Part shown: in pieces, positions 15,233-24,692 of the stretch
Numbering within the stretch: position 1 is the stretch's first letter
Layout: each line of letters starts with the position of its first letter
Assembly (NCBI RefSeq): GCF_008274215.1
Contig: NZ_VTPS01000009.1
Span: forward strand, 46,682-110,681
Direction: 5' to 3'
From: Calorimonas adulescens
GTDB lineage: Bacteria > Bacillota > Thermoanaerobacteria > Thermoanaerobacterales > UBA4877
DNA: 64,000 bases
Translations under genes and position numbers: made by a program
The notes under the pieces: generated by a model
Seen by the model: only the letters and a program-made list of their open reading frames with translations
Database searches by the model: none
Told to the model about the DNA's origin: nothing

Positions 15233-15276
15233 AACAAAAAAATCATGCAACTTTGCAACTTTTTTGGTGATAGAAA

Positions 15277-15813
15277 ATGGATAAAAAAGTAAAAATCCTG
15301 GATGACAAAATTTGCCTCAGCACAGCAGCTATGTGCGAGGTGTTTAACATAGATAAATCGACCATGAAGCGCTGGGGTGATGATGGATGCCCAAAAATCG
15401 CCCGGGGGTGGTGGTCTCTGGCAGAAGTTTTACGTTGGCGGGGATTAGTCAGCGCTGGCGGCATACAGACAGAAAAAGACGTGGAAAGGTTATCTCTTCA
15501 AGAACAAAAGCTATATTATGAAGCCAAATACAAACAGGCACAGTCGGAGGCCGCTGAATTTAAAAACGCAATACAGAGAGGAGAATATATTCTAAAAGAT
15601 GACATCATCACTGAACTTCAGCGATTTTTTATTGTCCTGAAAAGGTCCATGCTTGGCTACAGTAGGAGGATAGCCACAGAGCTTGCCGGTTACGTAGACT
15701 CTGTTACTGCCAGGAGGATTGAAAAGATGATAACGGAGCTGACGCTGGATGTCCTTGAACAAATCAGCATTGACGGAGTCTATAAGCCGTCGAAGAAAAA
15801 ACGTAAAAATTGA
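15277..15813 (+). CDS. Terminase small subunit, Nu1-like
   Basis: The 178-residue protein starts with a winged HTH (LSTAAMCEVFNIDKSTMKRWGDDGCPK), as in lambda Nu1. A long charged helical oligomerisation region follows (LQEQKLYYEAKYKQAQSEAAEFKNA) and a C-terminal segment that should contact TerL. It recognises the packaging site in phage DNA. The ribosome site GGTGAT is weak. Its 3' end overlaps the large subunit frame by 65 bases, consistent with coupled translation. Confidence 0.82.
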   Translation: MDKKVKILDDKICLSTAAMCEVFNIDKSTMKRWGDDGCPKIARGWWSLAEVLRWRGLVSAGGIQTEKDVERLSLQEQKLYYEAKYKQAQSEAAEFKNAIQRGEYILKDDIITELQRFFIVLKRSMLGYSRRIATELAGYVDSVTARRIEKMITELTLDVLEQISIDGVYKPSKKKRKN

Positions 15814-17638
15814 ATGGTCCTCATGGTTACAAAAAGCTCTGAAGGTGTTTAAGCCTCCTGAGCAGCTGACGGTCTCCGAATGGGCAGATAAATTTCGAAT
15901 CTTAGACGCAAAGACATCCGCCGAACCCGGCCTCTGGAGGACGGCAAGGACGCCGTATCTTCAGGGGATAATGGACGCATTCACTGATCCTGACATAGAA
16001 GAAATAATCTTTGTAAAGCCTACGCAGATAGGCGGCACCGAATGTCTGAATAACATAGTTGGTTATATCATTGCCCAGGATCCGAGCCCGACACTGATTG
16101 TATATCCCACACTGGAACTTGCTGAATACACATCAAAAAACAGGGTCCAGCCCATGATAAACCTTTGCCCTGTATTGAGGGATCGATACCAGGATAAAGA
16201 GAGTAAAACTCTTGAATTACAATTCGACGGGATGTATGTAGTGCTATCTGGAGCTAATAGCCCAGCATCCTTAGCATCTAGGCCCATACGGTATTTATTC
16301 ATGGATGAAGTTGATAAGTTCCCGACATTTTCCGGGAAAGAAGCTGATCCTAGAAGCCTTGCCTGTGAGAGAACTAAAACCTTCGCACATAACAAAAAGA
16401 TATTTCAAACATCCACGCCAACCCGAAAGAACGGTCCTATATGGCAGGAATGGGAAAACGCCGATGACCAAAGAGAATATTATGTTCCATGCCCTCATTG
16501 TGGCCATTATCAAACACTACGATTCAAGCAGATAAAATGGCCTAAACCTGAAGGACAGGAACCAACTCCGGATGATGCCAGGGCAACAGCATATTATGAA
16601 TGCGAACAGTGTCATGGCATAATCACTGATGGTCATAAACAGGGGATGCTTCGAGCCGGCAGGTGGGAGTCCAAGAAAAAAACAGGAACATGCAAAACCG
16701 CTTTTCATCTTAATGCAATTTATTCACCATGGGTAAGATTCGGTGATGTGGCTTATGAATTCCTCAAATCCAAAGACTTTCCTGAGCTTCTAATGAACTT
16801 TATAAACTCCTGGCTTGCGGAACCTTGGGAGCAGACGGAGGTCAAAATGGATTCCGATCTGGTTTTGGAGCGACAGAGCGAATATGAGGAAACGGTGGTC
16901 CCTGACGGCACCATGTTGCTCACTGCAGGAGTAGATGTTCAGAAGGACCATTTTTATTATACAATCCGAGCCTGGGGCACCAGCATGACCAGCTGGAATA
17001 TAACTCATGGCGTTGCAGAAACCTGGGATCAGATAGAATACATTATGAATCTTCCCTACCATGACCGGCAGGGTAATATATATCAAGTCAATCTTTGTGC
17101 AGTAGACTCCGGTGACCGGACCGATGAAGTATATGACTTTTGTGCTTTTAATCAGGAATGGGCGGTGCCCGTGAAAGGGTCATCGAATCCGCTGCTAAGC
17201 CGATATAAAGTTAGCACTATCGATAAAACCGATAGTAAAGCTCATGGAATGAGGCTTTATCTTGTAGATGGGAACCAATACAAAGATATGATTGCTGGCA
17301 GGATGAAAAGGCCTAACGGTCCAGGATCATGGATGGTATATAAAGGTTGTGATAGAGAATATGCGGAGCAAATATGCGCCGAGGAAAAGGTTATTGAGAA
17401 AAAGAAAAACGGAGTTGAGGTAGAAGTATGGAAGCCAAAGGCCACACATGCGGCAAATCATTATTTAGATGCTGAAGTATATGCAGCCCTGGCTGCGGAT
17501 CTTTTGCATGTGAGGTATTTGCAGACGGAAACGCCTCAAAAGCAACCGATTATAAATAAAACTCAACCTACAGAACAGCAGAATAACTTTATAAAACCAA
17601 ATAATAACTGGATACCCCAGAAAGGCAGGTGGTTGTAG
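15749..17638 (+). CDS. Terminase large subunit, GpA type
   Basis: The 629-residue protein matches the lambda GpA/PF05876 family: LTVSEWADKFRIL near the start, an ATPase with FVKPTQIGGTE (Walker A variant) and RYLFMDEVDKF (Walker B), and an inserted zinc-binding region with CPHCGH and CEQCHG. The nuclease domain has AGVDVQKDHFYYTIRAWG, CAVDSGDRTDEVYDF and a terminal NHYLDAEVYAALAADL. It cuts and translocates phage DNA into proheads. The first ATG (15749) lies inside terS; a start nearer 15781 is possible. Confidence 0.92.
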   Translation: MSLNKSALTESISRRRKNVKIEWSSWLQKALKVFKPPEQLTVSEWADKFRILDAKTSAEPGLWRTARTPYLQGIMDAFTDPDIEEIIFVKPTQIGGTECLNNIVGYIIAQDPSPTLIVYPTLELAEYTSKNRVQPMINLCPVLRDRYQDKESKTLELQFDGMYVVLSGANSPASLASRPIRYLFMDEVDKFPTFSGKEADPRSLACERTKTFAHNKKIFQTSTPTRKNGPIWQEWENADDQREYYVPCPHCGHYQTLRFKQIKWPKPEGQEPTPDDARATAYYECEQCHGIITDGHKQGMLRAGRWESKKKTGTCKTAFHLNAIYSPWVRFGDVAYEFLKSKDFPELLMNFINSWLAEPWEQTEVKMDSDLVLERQSEYEETVVPDGTMLLTAGVDVQKDHFYYTIRAWGTSMTSWNITHGVAETWDQIEYIMNLPYHDRQGNIYQVNLCAVDSGDRTDEVYDFCAFNQEWAVPVKGSSNPLLSRYKVSTIDKTDSKAHGMRLYLVDGNQYKDMIAGRMKRPNGPGSWMVYKGCDREYAEQICAEEKVIEKKKNGVEVEVWKPKATHAANHYLDAEVYAALAADLLHVRYLQTETPQKQPIINKTQPTEQQNNFIKPNNNWIPQKGRWL

Positions 17639-17838
17639 TGACGATTCAGGAACAGCTGGATCAGATTAACCAGGCTATAAATGTTATAGAAAACGGTGCC
17701 CAGGAATATCGAATAGGGAGCAGATCTTTGAGGCGCCCCGACCTTACTATCCTTTACCAAGAACGGAGAGAATTGCAGCGACAGCTCTACGAGGAGAATG
17801 GAGGCGGTATATTTGTAGCCGTCTTTGATAGGAGGTGA
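17638..17838 (+). CDS. gpW/DUF6148-like head-tail joining protein
   Basis: GTG 17638 follows AGGTGG by 5 bases and overlaps the TerL stop (TAGTG). The 66-residue protein (TIQEQLDQINQAINVIENGAQEYRIGSRSLRRPDLTILYQERRELQRQL) has the helix, beta-hairpin, helix plan of lambda gpW and the DUF6148 family, with the characteristic Gly-x-Arg-Ser-Leu-x-Arg-x-Asp-Leu. It is placed between terminase and portal as in lambda. It would close the head-tail joint. Confidence 0.7.
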   Translation: MTIQEQLDQINQAINVIENGAQEYRIGSRSLRRPDLTILYQERRELQRQLYEENGGGIFVAVFDRR

Positions 17839-17842
17839 CAAT

Positions 17843-19348
17843 TTGAATTGGTTAGATAGAGCGATATCCATTTTCAGCCCTGCTTGGGCATATAAACGGG
17901 TAGCATGGCGAAATGCGCTGAGGAGTTTTTATGATTCCGGGGGAACAGATAGACTAAATTCAGGTTGGACCACCATAAACGCTACCGCAGAACAGACAAA
18001 CCAAGGGCAGAGAGATACAATTCGGGCAAGAGCCCGGGACCTTGAAAGGAATGCCGATTTTGCGGAAAGTATAATAAATTCTTTTGAGCGTAACGTTGTA
18101 GGGACAGGAATACGAGTTCAGGCTAAAGTTGTTGATATTGATGGGAATGAGGATGATAAATTAAATCAGCAGATTGAGGACTTATGGGAAGAATGGTGCC
18201 GAGCACGCAATTGTGATGTGACCGGCCAGCAGTCTTTTATTGAGATGCAGCAGATGGCCGTGCGTCGGCTAATAGTTGATGGTGGGATAATCTTTGTAAA
18301 AGCATATACAAATACCGGTCCGGTGCCGTTCAGCCTGCAAGCTCGGGAAGTGGATGACCTTGACACTTCTTTGAATGGTTTACCCGGGGCAAGCGGGAAC
18401 AGGATTGTCGGTGGAGTTGAACTTGACAAATATAACCGGCCTGTAGCTTATTGGCTTAAACAATATACCCCTGATGGTTTCTGGAACGGAAAATCAGAAA
18501 GGATACCCGAACAGAGGGTAATTTTTTTGTGGCGCAAGACTAGGCCCACGCAGATTAGGGAGGTCTCTCCCATGGCAAAAACATTGCCGAGGGTGAGAGA
18601 CACTAACGAATTTATCGAAGCGGTTTCTGTAAAAGAAAGAATACTGGCTTGCCTTTCAGCGTTTATAGTAAAGAATAACCCTAGTATGAATAGTATTGGC
18701 CGCAATGTTAAAGTCGATACAAAAATTGAATATCCGATGAAAACTTTAACGCCAGGCATGATCTATGAATTGCAGCCAGGGGAAAGTGTTCAGACAGTTG
18801 CGCCATCCGGTCAGCCGAGCAATGCAAAAGAGTTTATAGCAATCCAGCAACGTCTTGCCGGTTCCGGCCAGGGTCTATCTTATGAAACTGTATCCCGTGA
18901 TATGTCTCAGGTCAATTATTCCAGTGCTCGCCAAGGGCTTCTGGAAGACCAGCGCACTTACATGATGTGGCAGCAGTTCCTCATTGAGCATTTTTGCCGG
19001 GAGGTTTACACCGAATTTGTTATATCAGCGGTCCTTTCCGGTCAGCTCAATATTCCCGATTTCTGGCAGGACAAGCGACGGTATCTAAAGCATGTCTGGA
19101 TACCACCCGGATGGAGCTGGATTGACCCGCTCAAAGAAATAAACGCTTACAAAATAGCACTTAACACAGGCCAAGATACACTGGCCAGAATATGCGCCGA
19201 AAGGGGCGAGGATTGGAGGGATGTCTTAAAACAAAGGGCTAAAGAGTATGAGTTTGCGAAATCATTGGGTCTTGATTTATCAGTCTTAACAGGAGGTGAA
19301 AAAACAGGTGGGACACAACAAACCCAAAACTGGAATACAGCAGAATAG
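17843..19348 (+). CDS. Portal protein, lambda gpB family
   Basis: The start is TTG 17843, set by AGGAGGTG seven bases upstream; the frame continues to 17825 without a ribosome site. The 501-residue protein matches PF05136: RARARDLERNADFAESIINSFERNVVGTGI in the N-terminal part, EVDDLD, VIFLWRKTRPTQIREVSPMA (lambda-type portals share the R-x-G/E-Q-x-R-G/E-V segment) and DMSQVNYSSARQGLLEDQRTY towards the end. It forms the dodecameric DNA channel at the head vertex. Confidence 0.9.
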   Translation: MNWLDRAISIFSPAWAYKRVAWRNALRSFYDSGGTDRLNSGWTTINATAEQTNQGQRDTIRARARDLERNADFAESIINSFERNVVGTGIRVQAKVVDIDGNEDDKLNQQIEDLWEEWCRARNCDVTGQQSFIEMQQMAVRRLIVDGGIIFVKAYTNTGPVPFSLQAREVDDLDTSLNGLPGASGNRIVGGVELDKYNRPVAYWLKQYTPDGFWNGKSERIPEQRVIFLWRKTRPTQIREVSPMAKTLPRVRDTNEFIEAVSVKERILACLSAFIVKNNPSMNSIGRNVKVDTKIEYPMKTLTPGMIYELQPGESVQTVAPSGQPSNAKEFIAIQQRLAGSGQGLSYETVSRDMSQVNYSSARQGLLEDQRTYMMWQQFLIEHFCREVYTEFVISAVLSGQLNIPDFWQDKRRYLKHVWIPPGWSWIDPLKEINAYKIALNTGQDTLARICAERGEDWRDVLKQRAKEYEFAKSLGLDLSVLTGGEKTGGTQQTQNWNTAE

Positions 19349-19907
19349 AACATTCGATATGGCCATAAGAGCGGTGAAAGCGGATGAAAGGCGCGTCACC
19401 GTTTCTTTTTCCTCGGAATTGGCGGTCAACAGATGGTATGGGGTAGAAATACTCCAGCATGATGAGGGCAATGTAAATCTTGAAAGGCTTAACAACATTG
19501 GGGTTGCCCTTTTCAACCATGATAGAAATTATGTGCTGGGGAAAATTGAGAATGCCAGACTTGCGGCTGATGAAAAACGGACCTATGCCGATATAGTTTT
19601 TGACACTGACCTTGATGCGGATCTGATATACCAAAAAGTTCAAAATGGGACCCTGAAAGGTGTATCCGTAGGATATTCCGTAGATGTTTGGGAGGAAGTT
19701 GCTCCCGGCAAGACATCCAGTAATGGCCGCTTTACCGGTCCTGCATATGTGGCTGTAAAATGGACCCCGTTAGAAATATCTATCGTTTCTGTCCCTGCTG
19801 ATGATACAGTTGGTGTGTGGCGAAATATGGAAGATGATACACTGGAACCTAACAATTCAATAAGTATCTTCGAAAGGCAAATACAAATCAATAAAAATTT
19901 TATATAG
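19308..19907 (+). CDS. HK97-type prohead protease
   Basis: About 199 residues. GTG 19308 is preferred because AGGAGG lies 11 bases before it, whereas GTG 19296 overlaps that SD. The sequence matches PF04586: LFNHDRNYVLGKI carries the catalytic His, then GTLKGVSVGYSVD with the Ser region, and WTPLEISIVSVPADDTVGV closes the fold. It cleaves scaffold and capsid N-termini during prohead maturation. It overlaps the portal gene by 41 bases. Confidence 0.87.
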   Translation: MGHNKPKTGIQQNRTFDMAIRAVKADERRVTVSFSSELAVNRWYGVEILQHDEGNVNLERLNNIGVALFNHDRNYVLGKIENARLAADEKRTYADIVFDTDLDADLIYQKVQNGTLKGVSVGYSVDVWEEVAPGKTSSNGRFTGPAYVAVKWTPLEISIVSVPADDTVGVWRNMEDDTLEPNNSISIFERQIQINKNFI

Positions 19908-19919
19908 GAGGTTGTGAAA

Positions 19920-21377
19920 TTGAACAAAAAAGAATTGCTTAAGGCAAAAGTATTAAAGCAGCAAGAGATTGTCAATGGAGCCAGGGCTGCTGGGCGGGAA
20001 TTAACCGCAGAAGAACAGGCAGAGTTTGATACATTGCAAAGAGAAATCGATGCTCTTAAGGCAGAAATAGCGAAAGATGAAGGGAACACTCAAACACAGA
20101 TAGAAACAGAAAGAGCTATTCAAGCTGAAAGGCAACGTGTATCAGAAGTAATCGCCATTTGCAGAGATTTCGAGGAAGATCCAAGTGAATATATCAAATC
20201 GGGTGTCACAGTTGAACAAGTGAGAGCAAAAATCCTTGAGAAACTCAAAACCGAAAGAAAACCATCGCCGGCCCCGGTGCCCGATGTAAGGATTGAGAAA
20301 GAAGAAGCCGACAAATTCAGGGCAGCAGCTTCTGACGCAATACTGCTGAGGGGTGGAATAAAGCTTGATAAGCCTGCCGACGGTGCCAAAGATCTCAGAG
20401 GAATGAAGCTTCGTGACCTGGCTATAGAGTGTCTTTCCAGAGCAGGGAGGCCCAACGCTCATCGCCTTGATAATGATACCCTATTCCGGGAAGCACTGAG
20501 TCCTGACAGCCAGTTTGCCAGCATACTCTCCAATGCTGTCAATAAAACCATGGCCACTGCATACAATGCCGCAAGGCCCACATACCAAGTATGGACCGGC
20601 AGAGGGAGCAATCCCGACTTTAAGGCTGCAACACATTACCAGATTTCCGAAGCCGGCGAGCTTGTGAAGATGACACAATCTGGTGAATTCAAATTTGATG
20701 AAATGACTGACCAGGGAGTATCCAAGGCTGTGGCGACTTTTGGTAGAGAATTTGGCATGACCAGGCAGGCATTGATAAATGATGATATTGGCGTACTAAC
20801 CAGAGTCCCTGAAGCATATGTGAGGGCCGCATCCAGAGGCATAAACAAATTGGTGTATCAAATGCTTGGAAGTAACCCGGCCATTTATGACGGTATTGCC
20901 CTGTTCCATGCGAACCATAAAAACCTAGCTTCCAATGGCGGAGCAATAGCAACTGCTACTGTTAGCGCAGGCCGGGCGGCCATGAGGAAGCAGAAAAACC
21001 TAAGAGGCAAAGAGACTCTCAATATCGGGCCTGCTTTCTTGATCGTTCCCGCTTCTCTTGAGACACAAGCCCAGCAATTCATTGTATCTATAGCAGATCC
21101 CACGGGGGTCAATTCGAATGTGGCGAACGTCTTCCGGAATTCTCTGACCATTGTGGCCGATGCTGAACTTGATGACTACAGCGAAACTTCCTGGTATCTT
21201 GCGGCTTCTCCCGCTGATATAGATACCATTGAGGTGACATATTTGAATGGGAACGATATGCCGATCCTCGAGAGCCAGGTTGGTTTTGACTTTCTGGGCA
21301 TCAAGTGGAGGATTTACATCGACTACGGTGTAACGGTTCTTGACTACAGAGGACTCTACAAGAATCCTGGCGCATAA
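19920..21377 (+). CDS. Major capsid protein, HK97 fold (Mu gpT-like)
   Basis: TTG 19920 has AGGAGG at an 8-base spacing, better than GTG 19914. The 485-residue protein begins with a charged, coiled-coil scaffold-like domain of about 125 residues (NKKELLKAKVLKQQEIV, FDTLQREIDALKAEIAK), probably removed by the protease. The shell domain follows: FGREFGMTRQALINDDIG, YDGIALFHANHKNL, GPAFLIVPASLETQA and a terminal ITVLDYRGLYKNPGA, close to the Mu gpT-like family. A strong hairpin terminator overlaps its stop codon. Confidence 0.88.
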   Translation: MNKKELLKAKVLKQQEIVNGARAAGRELTAEEQAEFDTLQREIDALKAEIAKDEGNTQTQIETERAIQAERQRVSEVIAICRDFEEDPSEYIKSGVTVEQVRAKILEKLKTERKPSPAPVPDVRIEKEEADKFRAAASDAILLRGGIKLDKPADGAKDLRGMKLRDLAIECLSRAGRPNAHRLDNDTLFREALSPDSQFASILSNAVNKTMATAYNAARPTYQVWTGRGSNPDFKAATHYQISEAGELVKMTQSGEFKFDEMTDQGVSKAVATFGREFGMTRQALINDDIGVLTRVPEAYVRAASRGINKLVYQMLGSNPAIYDGIALFHANHKNLASNGGAIATATVSAGRAAMRKQKNLRGKETLNIGPAFLIVPASLETQAQQFIVSIADPTGVNSNVANVFRNSLTIVADAELDDYSETSWYLAASPADIDTIEVTYLNGNDMPILESQVGFDFLGIKWRIYIDYGVTVLDYRGLYKNPGA

Positions 21378-21394
21378 ATGATTTATGCGCCTTT
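21369..21394 (+). terminator. Hairpin terminator after the capsid gene
   Basis: GGCGCATAAA (21369-21378) pairs perfectly over 10 bp with TTTATGCGCC (21382-21391) around a 3-base loop, then TTTC. The stem includes the capsid stop codon. The U-tract is short, so it is probably a partial terminator or an mRNA-stabilising 3' structure. Confidence 0.65.
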
Positions 21395-21423
21395 CAAATT
21401 TTGATTAGGAGGTATAAGACATT

Positions 21424-21753
21424 ATGGCAAAAGGGACATATATTCAGAAGGGTTATATTATCGACTTTACAAACAGCACTGGCACCGATATAGCCTATGG
21501 TGACGTTGTGCCAATAGGGGCAAGGATAGGTATAGCTGCTGAAGACATTGCAAAAGATGCAACAGGCTCGCTGAATGTTTCAGGAGTATTCGAACTGCCC
21601 GCTGATAATACTGCGGCTTTTGCGGTTGGCGATGAAGTATACTGGGATGACGCTGGGAGCAAGCTCACCAAAACCGCAGGGGCTATAAAAGCAGGTTGGG
21701 TAATAGAACCAAAAGCCCAAGCAGGAACCACAGCGAAAGTGAAGATTGACTGA
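21424..21753 (+). CDS. DUF2190 capsid decoration/cement-like protein
   Basis: A 109-residue, beta-rich, Gly/Ala-rich protein matching DUF2190: GYIIDFTNSTGTDIAYGDVVPIGARIGIAAEDIA, then GSLNVSGVFELP, FAVGDEVYWDDAGSKLT and AGWVIEPKAQAG. Family members follow the capsid gene in many phages and are thought to decorate or cement the shell. AGGAGG precedes the ATG. The stop overlaps the next start by one base (TGATG). Confidence 0.85.
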   Translation: MAKGTYIQKGYIIDFTNSTGTDIAYGDVVPIGARIGIAAEDIAKDATGSLNVSGVFELPADNTAAFAVGDEVYWDDAGSKLTKTAGAIKAGWVIEPKAQAGTTAKVKID

Positions 21754-22067
21754 TGAGCTTCAAAGACACTGTTCAATCAGACCTTAATGTATTTTTTAAT
21801 CTTGACGAATTTGCTGAAACCCGCACAATAGACGGCAGGGCCCTTAATGTTATTGTTGACAATGATCGTCTTCAGCAGAGGTCACAAAAAGAATATGACG
21901 GTATAAGCGTAGGGGAAATATTGTTTTACGTAAAGGCTTCGGAGTTCGGGGAGCGCCCGGAACAGGGCACTCCCATGATTTTTGACGGGCGGCAGATGTA
22001 TGTTTTTGACTGTAGGGAAGATGACGGGGTATATGAAATAATTCTACAGCAAAATAGAGGTGTTTAG
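21753..22067 (+). CDS. Head-tail attachment protein (gpFII-like)
   Basis: The 104-residue protein lies immediately after DUF2190 and before the gpZ-like gene, the position of the lambda FII/stopper proteins. Its FKDTVQSDLNVFFNLDEFAETRTIDG start and GTPMIFDGRQMYVFDCREDDGVYEIILQQNRG end are typical of small beta-barrel head-tail attachment proteins. Family assignment rests on position and general pattern, since no single diagnostic motif is present. Confidence 0.65.
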   Translation: MSFKDTVQSDLNVFFNLDEFAETRTIDGRALNVIVDNDRLQQRSQKEYDGISVGEILFYVKASEFGERPEQGTPMIFDGRQMYVFDCREDDGVYEIILQQNRGV

Positions 22068-22069
22068 TC

Positions 22070-22690
22070 ATGCCAAAGGGCGGCATAATTGTAGACACAA
22101 AACAGCTTGACAGACTGACAATAGAGCTGAAAGGTTTTGAGAAGGAAGTTGGGGAAGCCGCTTACCATGCGCTAAACAGGACAATAGACCATGTCATAAC
22201 CCAGGTGGGGCGCATAGTGCCGAAAGAATATGCCATCAAAGCCAATGATGTAAAGGAATCCTTTAAAGGTGGCATAAAACGGCCCAGCAAAAATGATCTC
22301 ACGGCAAGTATTACATCAAAAGGCCATACATTGTCGCTTGCCCATTTCCCGCACAGCCCGCAAATGCCGCCCGCCTCTGGAAGAAAATATAAAGTTAAAG
22401 CCACCATCAAACGGGGTAGTAGAAAGTTAATTAATACAGAGCCCAAGCCATTTATTGCGCCAACCGGAGCAAAATCACCGGACAAAGTGCAGTATAATGT
22501 TTTTCGGAGGTTGGGGAAAGAACGCCTACCAATAACAGTTATACGGACTCTGTCGGTCCCGCAAATGATAACCAATGAAAAAGTAGCTGAACAAATCCAA
22601 AAGGCCGCCCAGGAAAAGCTTGATGAAAGATTGGAACACGAAATCACATACCGCATGACCAGCATTAATAAGAACATAAAGAAGGGATAG
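22070..22690 (+). CDS. Minor tail protein Z-like (gpZ)
   Basis: The 206-residue basic protein has the features of prophage minor tail protein Z (PF06763): KQLDRLTIELKGFEKEVGEAAYHALNRTIDH, RIVPKEYAIKANDVKESF, and a central LSLAHFPHSPQMP stretch. In lambda gpZ acts at the head-proximal end of the tail. It overlaps no neighbour but follows the previous stop by two bases. The C-terminal helix (QIQKAAQEKLDERLEHEITYRM) is charged. Confidence 0.8.
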   Translation: MPKGGIIVDTKQLDRLTIELKGFEKEVGEAAYHALNRTIDHVITQVGRIVPKEYAIKANDVKESFKGGIKRPSKNDLTASITSKGHTLSLAHFPHSPQMPPASGRKYKVKATIKRGSRKLINTEPKPFIAPTGAKSPDKVQYNVFRRLGKERLPITVIRTLSVPQMITNEKVAEQIQKAAQEKLDERLEHEITYRMTSINKNIKKG

Positions 22691-22691
22691 A

Positions 22692-23222
22692 ATGTCTACG
22701 GTATCGGTTTTAGAAGCACTGCAATCTTTCCTGCAGGAAAAAGTTTCACCAGCCATCAAACTGCAAAAGCCGTCAGATAATAATATTCATGAATATTCTC
22801 TAGTCAATCCGGCTATTCACGTAGGGTGGTTGCCTCCTAAAGGATATCTTCCCGAAGGAATGGAATCTGCAATACCCTGCTTAATAGTTGGCCTGGATGA
22901 TGCCACCGATGATGGCCAGGATTCACAGATAAATATAAGAATCTCTGTAGTTGTTTTTAGCCCGGGTTTTCATACGCCTGGAGAGACTGGCGTCAATTAT
23001 ATCCCTGATTTTAAGGGATATCATGATCTTCTAAACGTAATTGACAGGACCGTTGCGGAACTTATGAAGAATCAAATAATCGATGGCAAAGTGGCAATAC
23101 AAATGCCCGTCAAGTGGGGAATGTATCAGGAGCAACCATATCCTTACTGGTATGGCTGGATAACATTCCCGGTGAAAAAACAGACATACCCGACGGCGGA
23201 AATAGCCCGTCAATTCTTATAA
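22692..23222 (+). CDS. Tail terminator-like phage protein
   Basis: A 176-residue protein with an N-terminal helix (VLEALQSFLQEKVSPAIKL) and a beta-rich core including SQINIRISVVVFSPGF, YHDLLNVIDRTVAELMK and YWYGWITFPVKKQTYP. This is the plan of tail terminator/completion proteins that stand just before the sheath gene in contractile-tail phages. The assignment is from order and fold pattern; I do not see a named-family signature. Confidence 0.6.
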   Translation: MSTVSVLEALQSFLQEKVSPAIKLQKPSDNNIHEYSLVNPAIHVGWLPPKGYLPEGMESAIPCLIVGLDDATDDGQDSQINIRISVVVFSPGFHTPGETGVNYIPDFKGYHDLLNVIDRTVAELMKNQIIDGKVAIQMPVKWGMYQEQPYPYWYGWITFPVKKQTYPTAEIARQFL

Positions 23223-23237
23223 GTGAGGTGAAATAGC

Positions 23238-24692
23238 TTGTATATTCATGGAGCATATGCCGATCTGCAGCCCACCCAGGATTTAATACCCCCCAAAGGG
23301 GTATCGACACTTCCGGTATATTTCGGACGGCTTCCGGTGCATCAGCTTATGGATTATTCCGGGAAAGTGAACAAATCTATATTGGTGCAGAGCTTTTCTG
23401 ATGCTGTAACAAAAGTGGGCTATAATGACAGCAACTGGGATGATTTCGATCTGTGCGAGGCAATATATGCGCATTTCAAAAATAGCATTCAGGTTATCGG
23501 ACCTGTCATTTTAGTCAATGTTCTTGACCCCGATACACATAAAACATCGGCTAAGACAGCCAGCGTTACTCTTACCAACGGTCAGGGGTATATAAACAAT
23601 GACAAAGTAATTCTAAAAACCGTTGCAATTACCGGCAAGGTGTTGGGAACTGATTTCAGTGCGGAATACACCCCCGACGGCACAAAAGTGCTAATTAAAG
23701 ACCTTAAAGGGACTTTGACATCTCCTGTGGATGTAACCTTTGACGAGGTCAATCCGGCTGCCATAACCGCCACTGAAGTTATAGGCGGAACCAATTCTAC
23801 TACAGGAGAAAAAACCGGGATATCAGTTGTAGACCTGGTATATCAAACTTACAACATGATACCTACCATTCTTGATGCCCCCGGCTGGAGCCATCATCCC
23901 GAAGTTGACGCCGCTCTAAAAGCAGCAGCCCAAAAGATAAACGGGCACTGGTATGCGTTTGTAAACAGCAATCTGGCTGCAGATGCTAATGCGGATACCA
24001 TTGAAGAAGCGAAGACGTGAAAGTCTACAAATGGTTATACTGGGGCCAATGAAGCCCCCTGCTGGCCGCTTGCTAAAAACGGAAATAGAAAATTCCACCT
24101 ATCCACACTTGCCACAGTGACCATGCAGTGGGTGGATTATAATAACGACAACATTCCCTATGAGACACCTTCGAATAAGCCGGTGGATGTAACCGGAATG
24201 TGCCTTGCCGATGGAACGCCCATAGAGTTTGACCAGGTACAGGCCAATGACTTAAACAGCAAGGGTATCAGGACGCTCACATACTGGGGAGGCCGCTGGG
24301 TGCTCTGGGGACCCCATACTGGGGAATATGAATACGGCAAAGACATGGACCCCAGGAATAAATTCGATTCCAGCGTGAGGATGCTTTATTACCTGGTGAA
24401 CGATTTCCAGAGCCGCTACGGTACCCAGGTAGATAAGCCAATGGATCGAGCAAGAGTCGATACGATACTCAATGACTATCAAGAATTTCTTGATAGTCTT
24501 ATTAACCGCGGGGCTTTGCTATATGGGACTATCGCTTTCAACGAGACCAGCAACCCCACTAGTGATATCGTGGAAGGTGACTTTGTCTTTAACGTGGCCA
24601 CAACCACCACACCGCCAGGCAAGAGCATAACTGCAAAGATTGAGTATACCACCCGGGGCATTGATGTATTGTTCGGAGGTGAGCAGGCATGA
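23238..24692 (+). pseudogene. Tail sheath gene with an in-frame TGA
   Basis: The sheath reads in one frame from TTG 23238 (GAGGTG 7 bases before) to TGA 24690-24692, 484 codons, a normal sheath length. It is interrupted by TGA at 24018-24020 after 260 residues. The two halves continue without frame change: ADANADTIEEAKT, stop, KSTNGYTGANEAPCWPLAKNG, matching the CWP and STL segments of sheath proteins. The second half holds PYETPSNK and the C-terminal FVFNVATTTTPPGKSI. Both parts are needed for a contractile tail, so TGG-to-TGA mutation, error or UGA readthrough must be considered. Confidence 0.85.
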
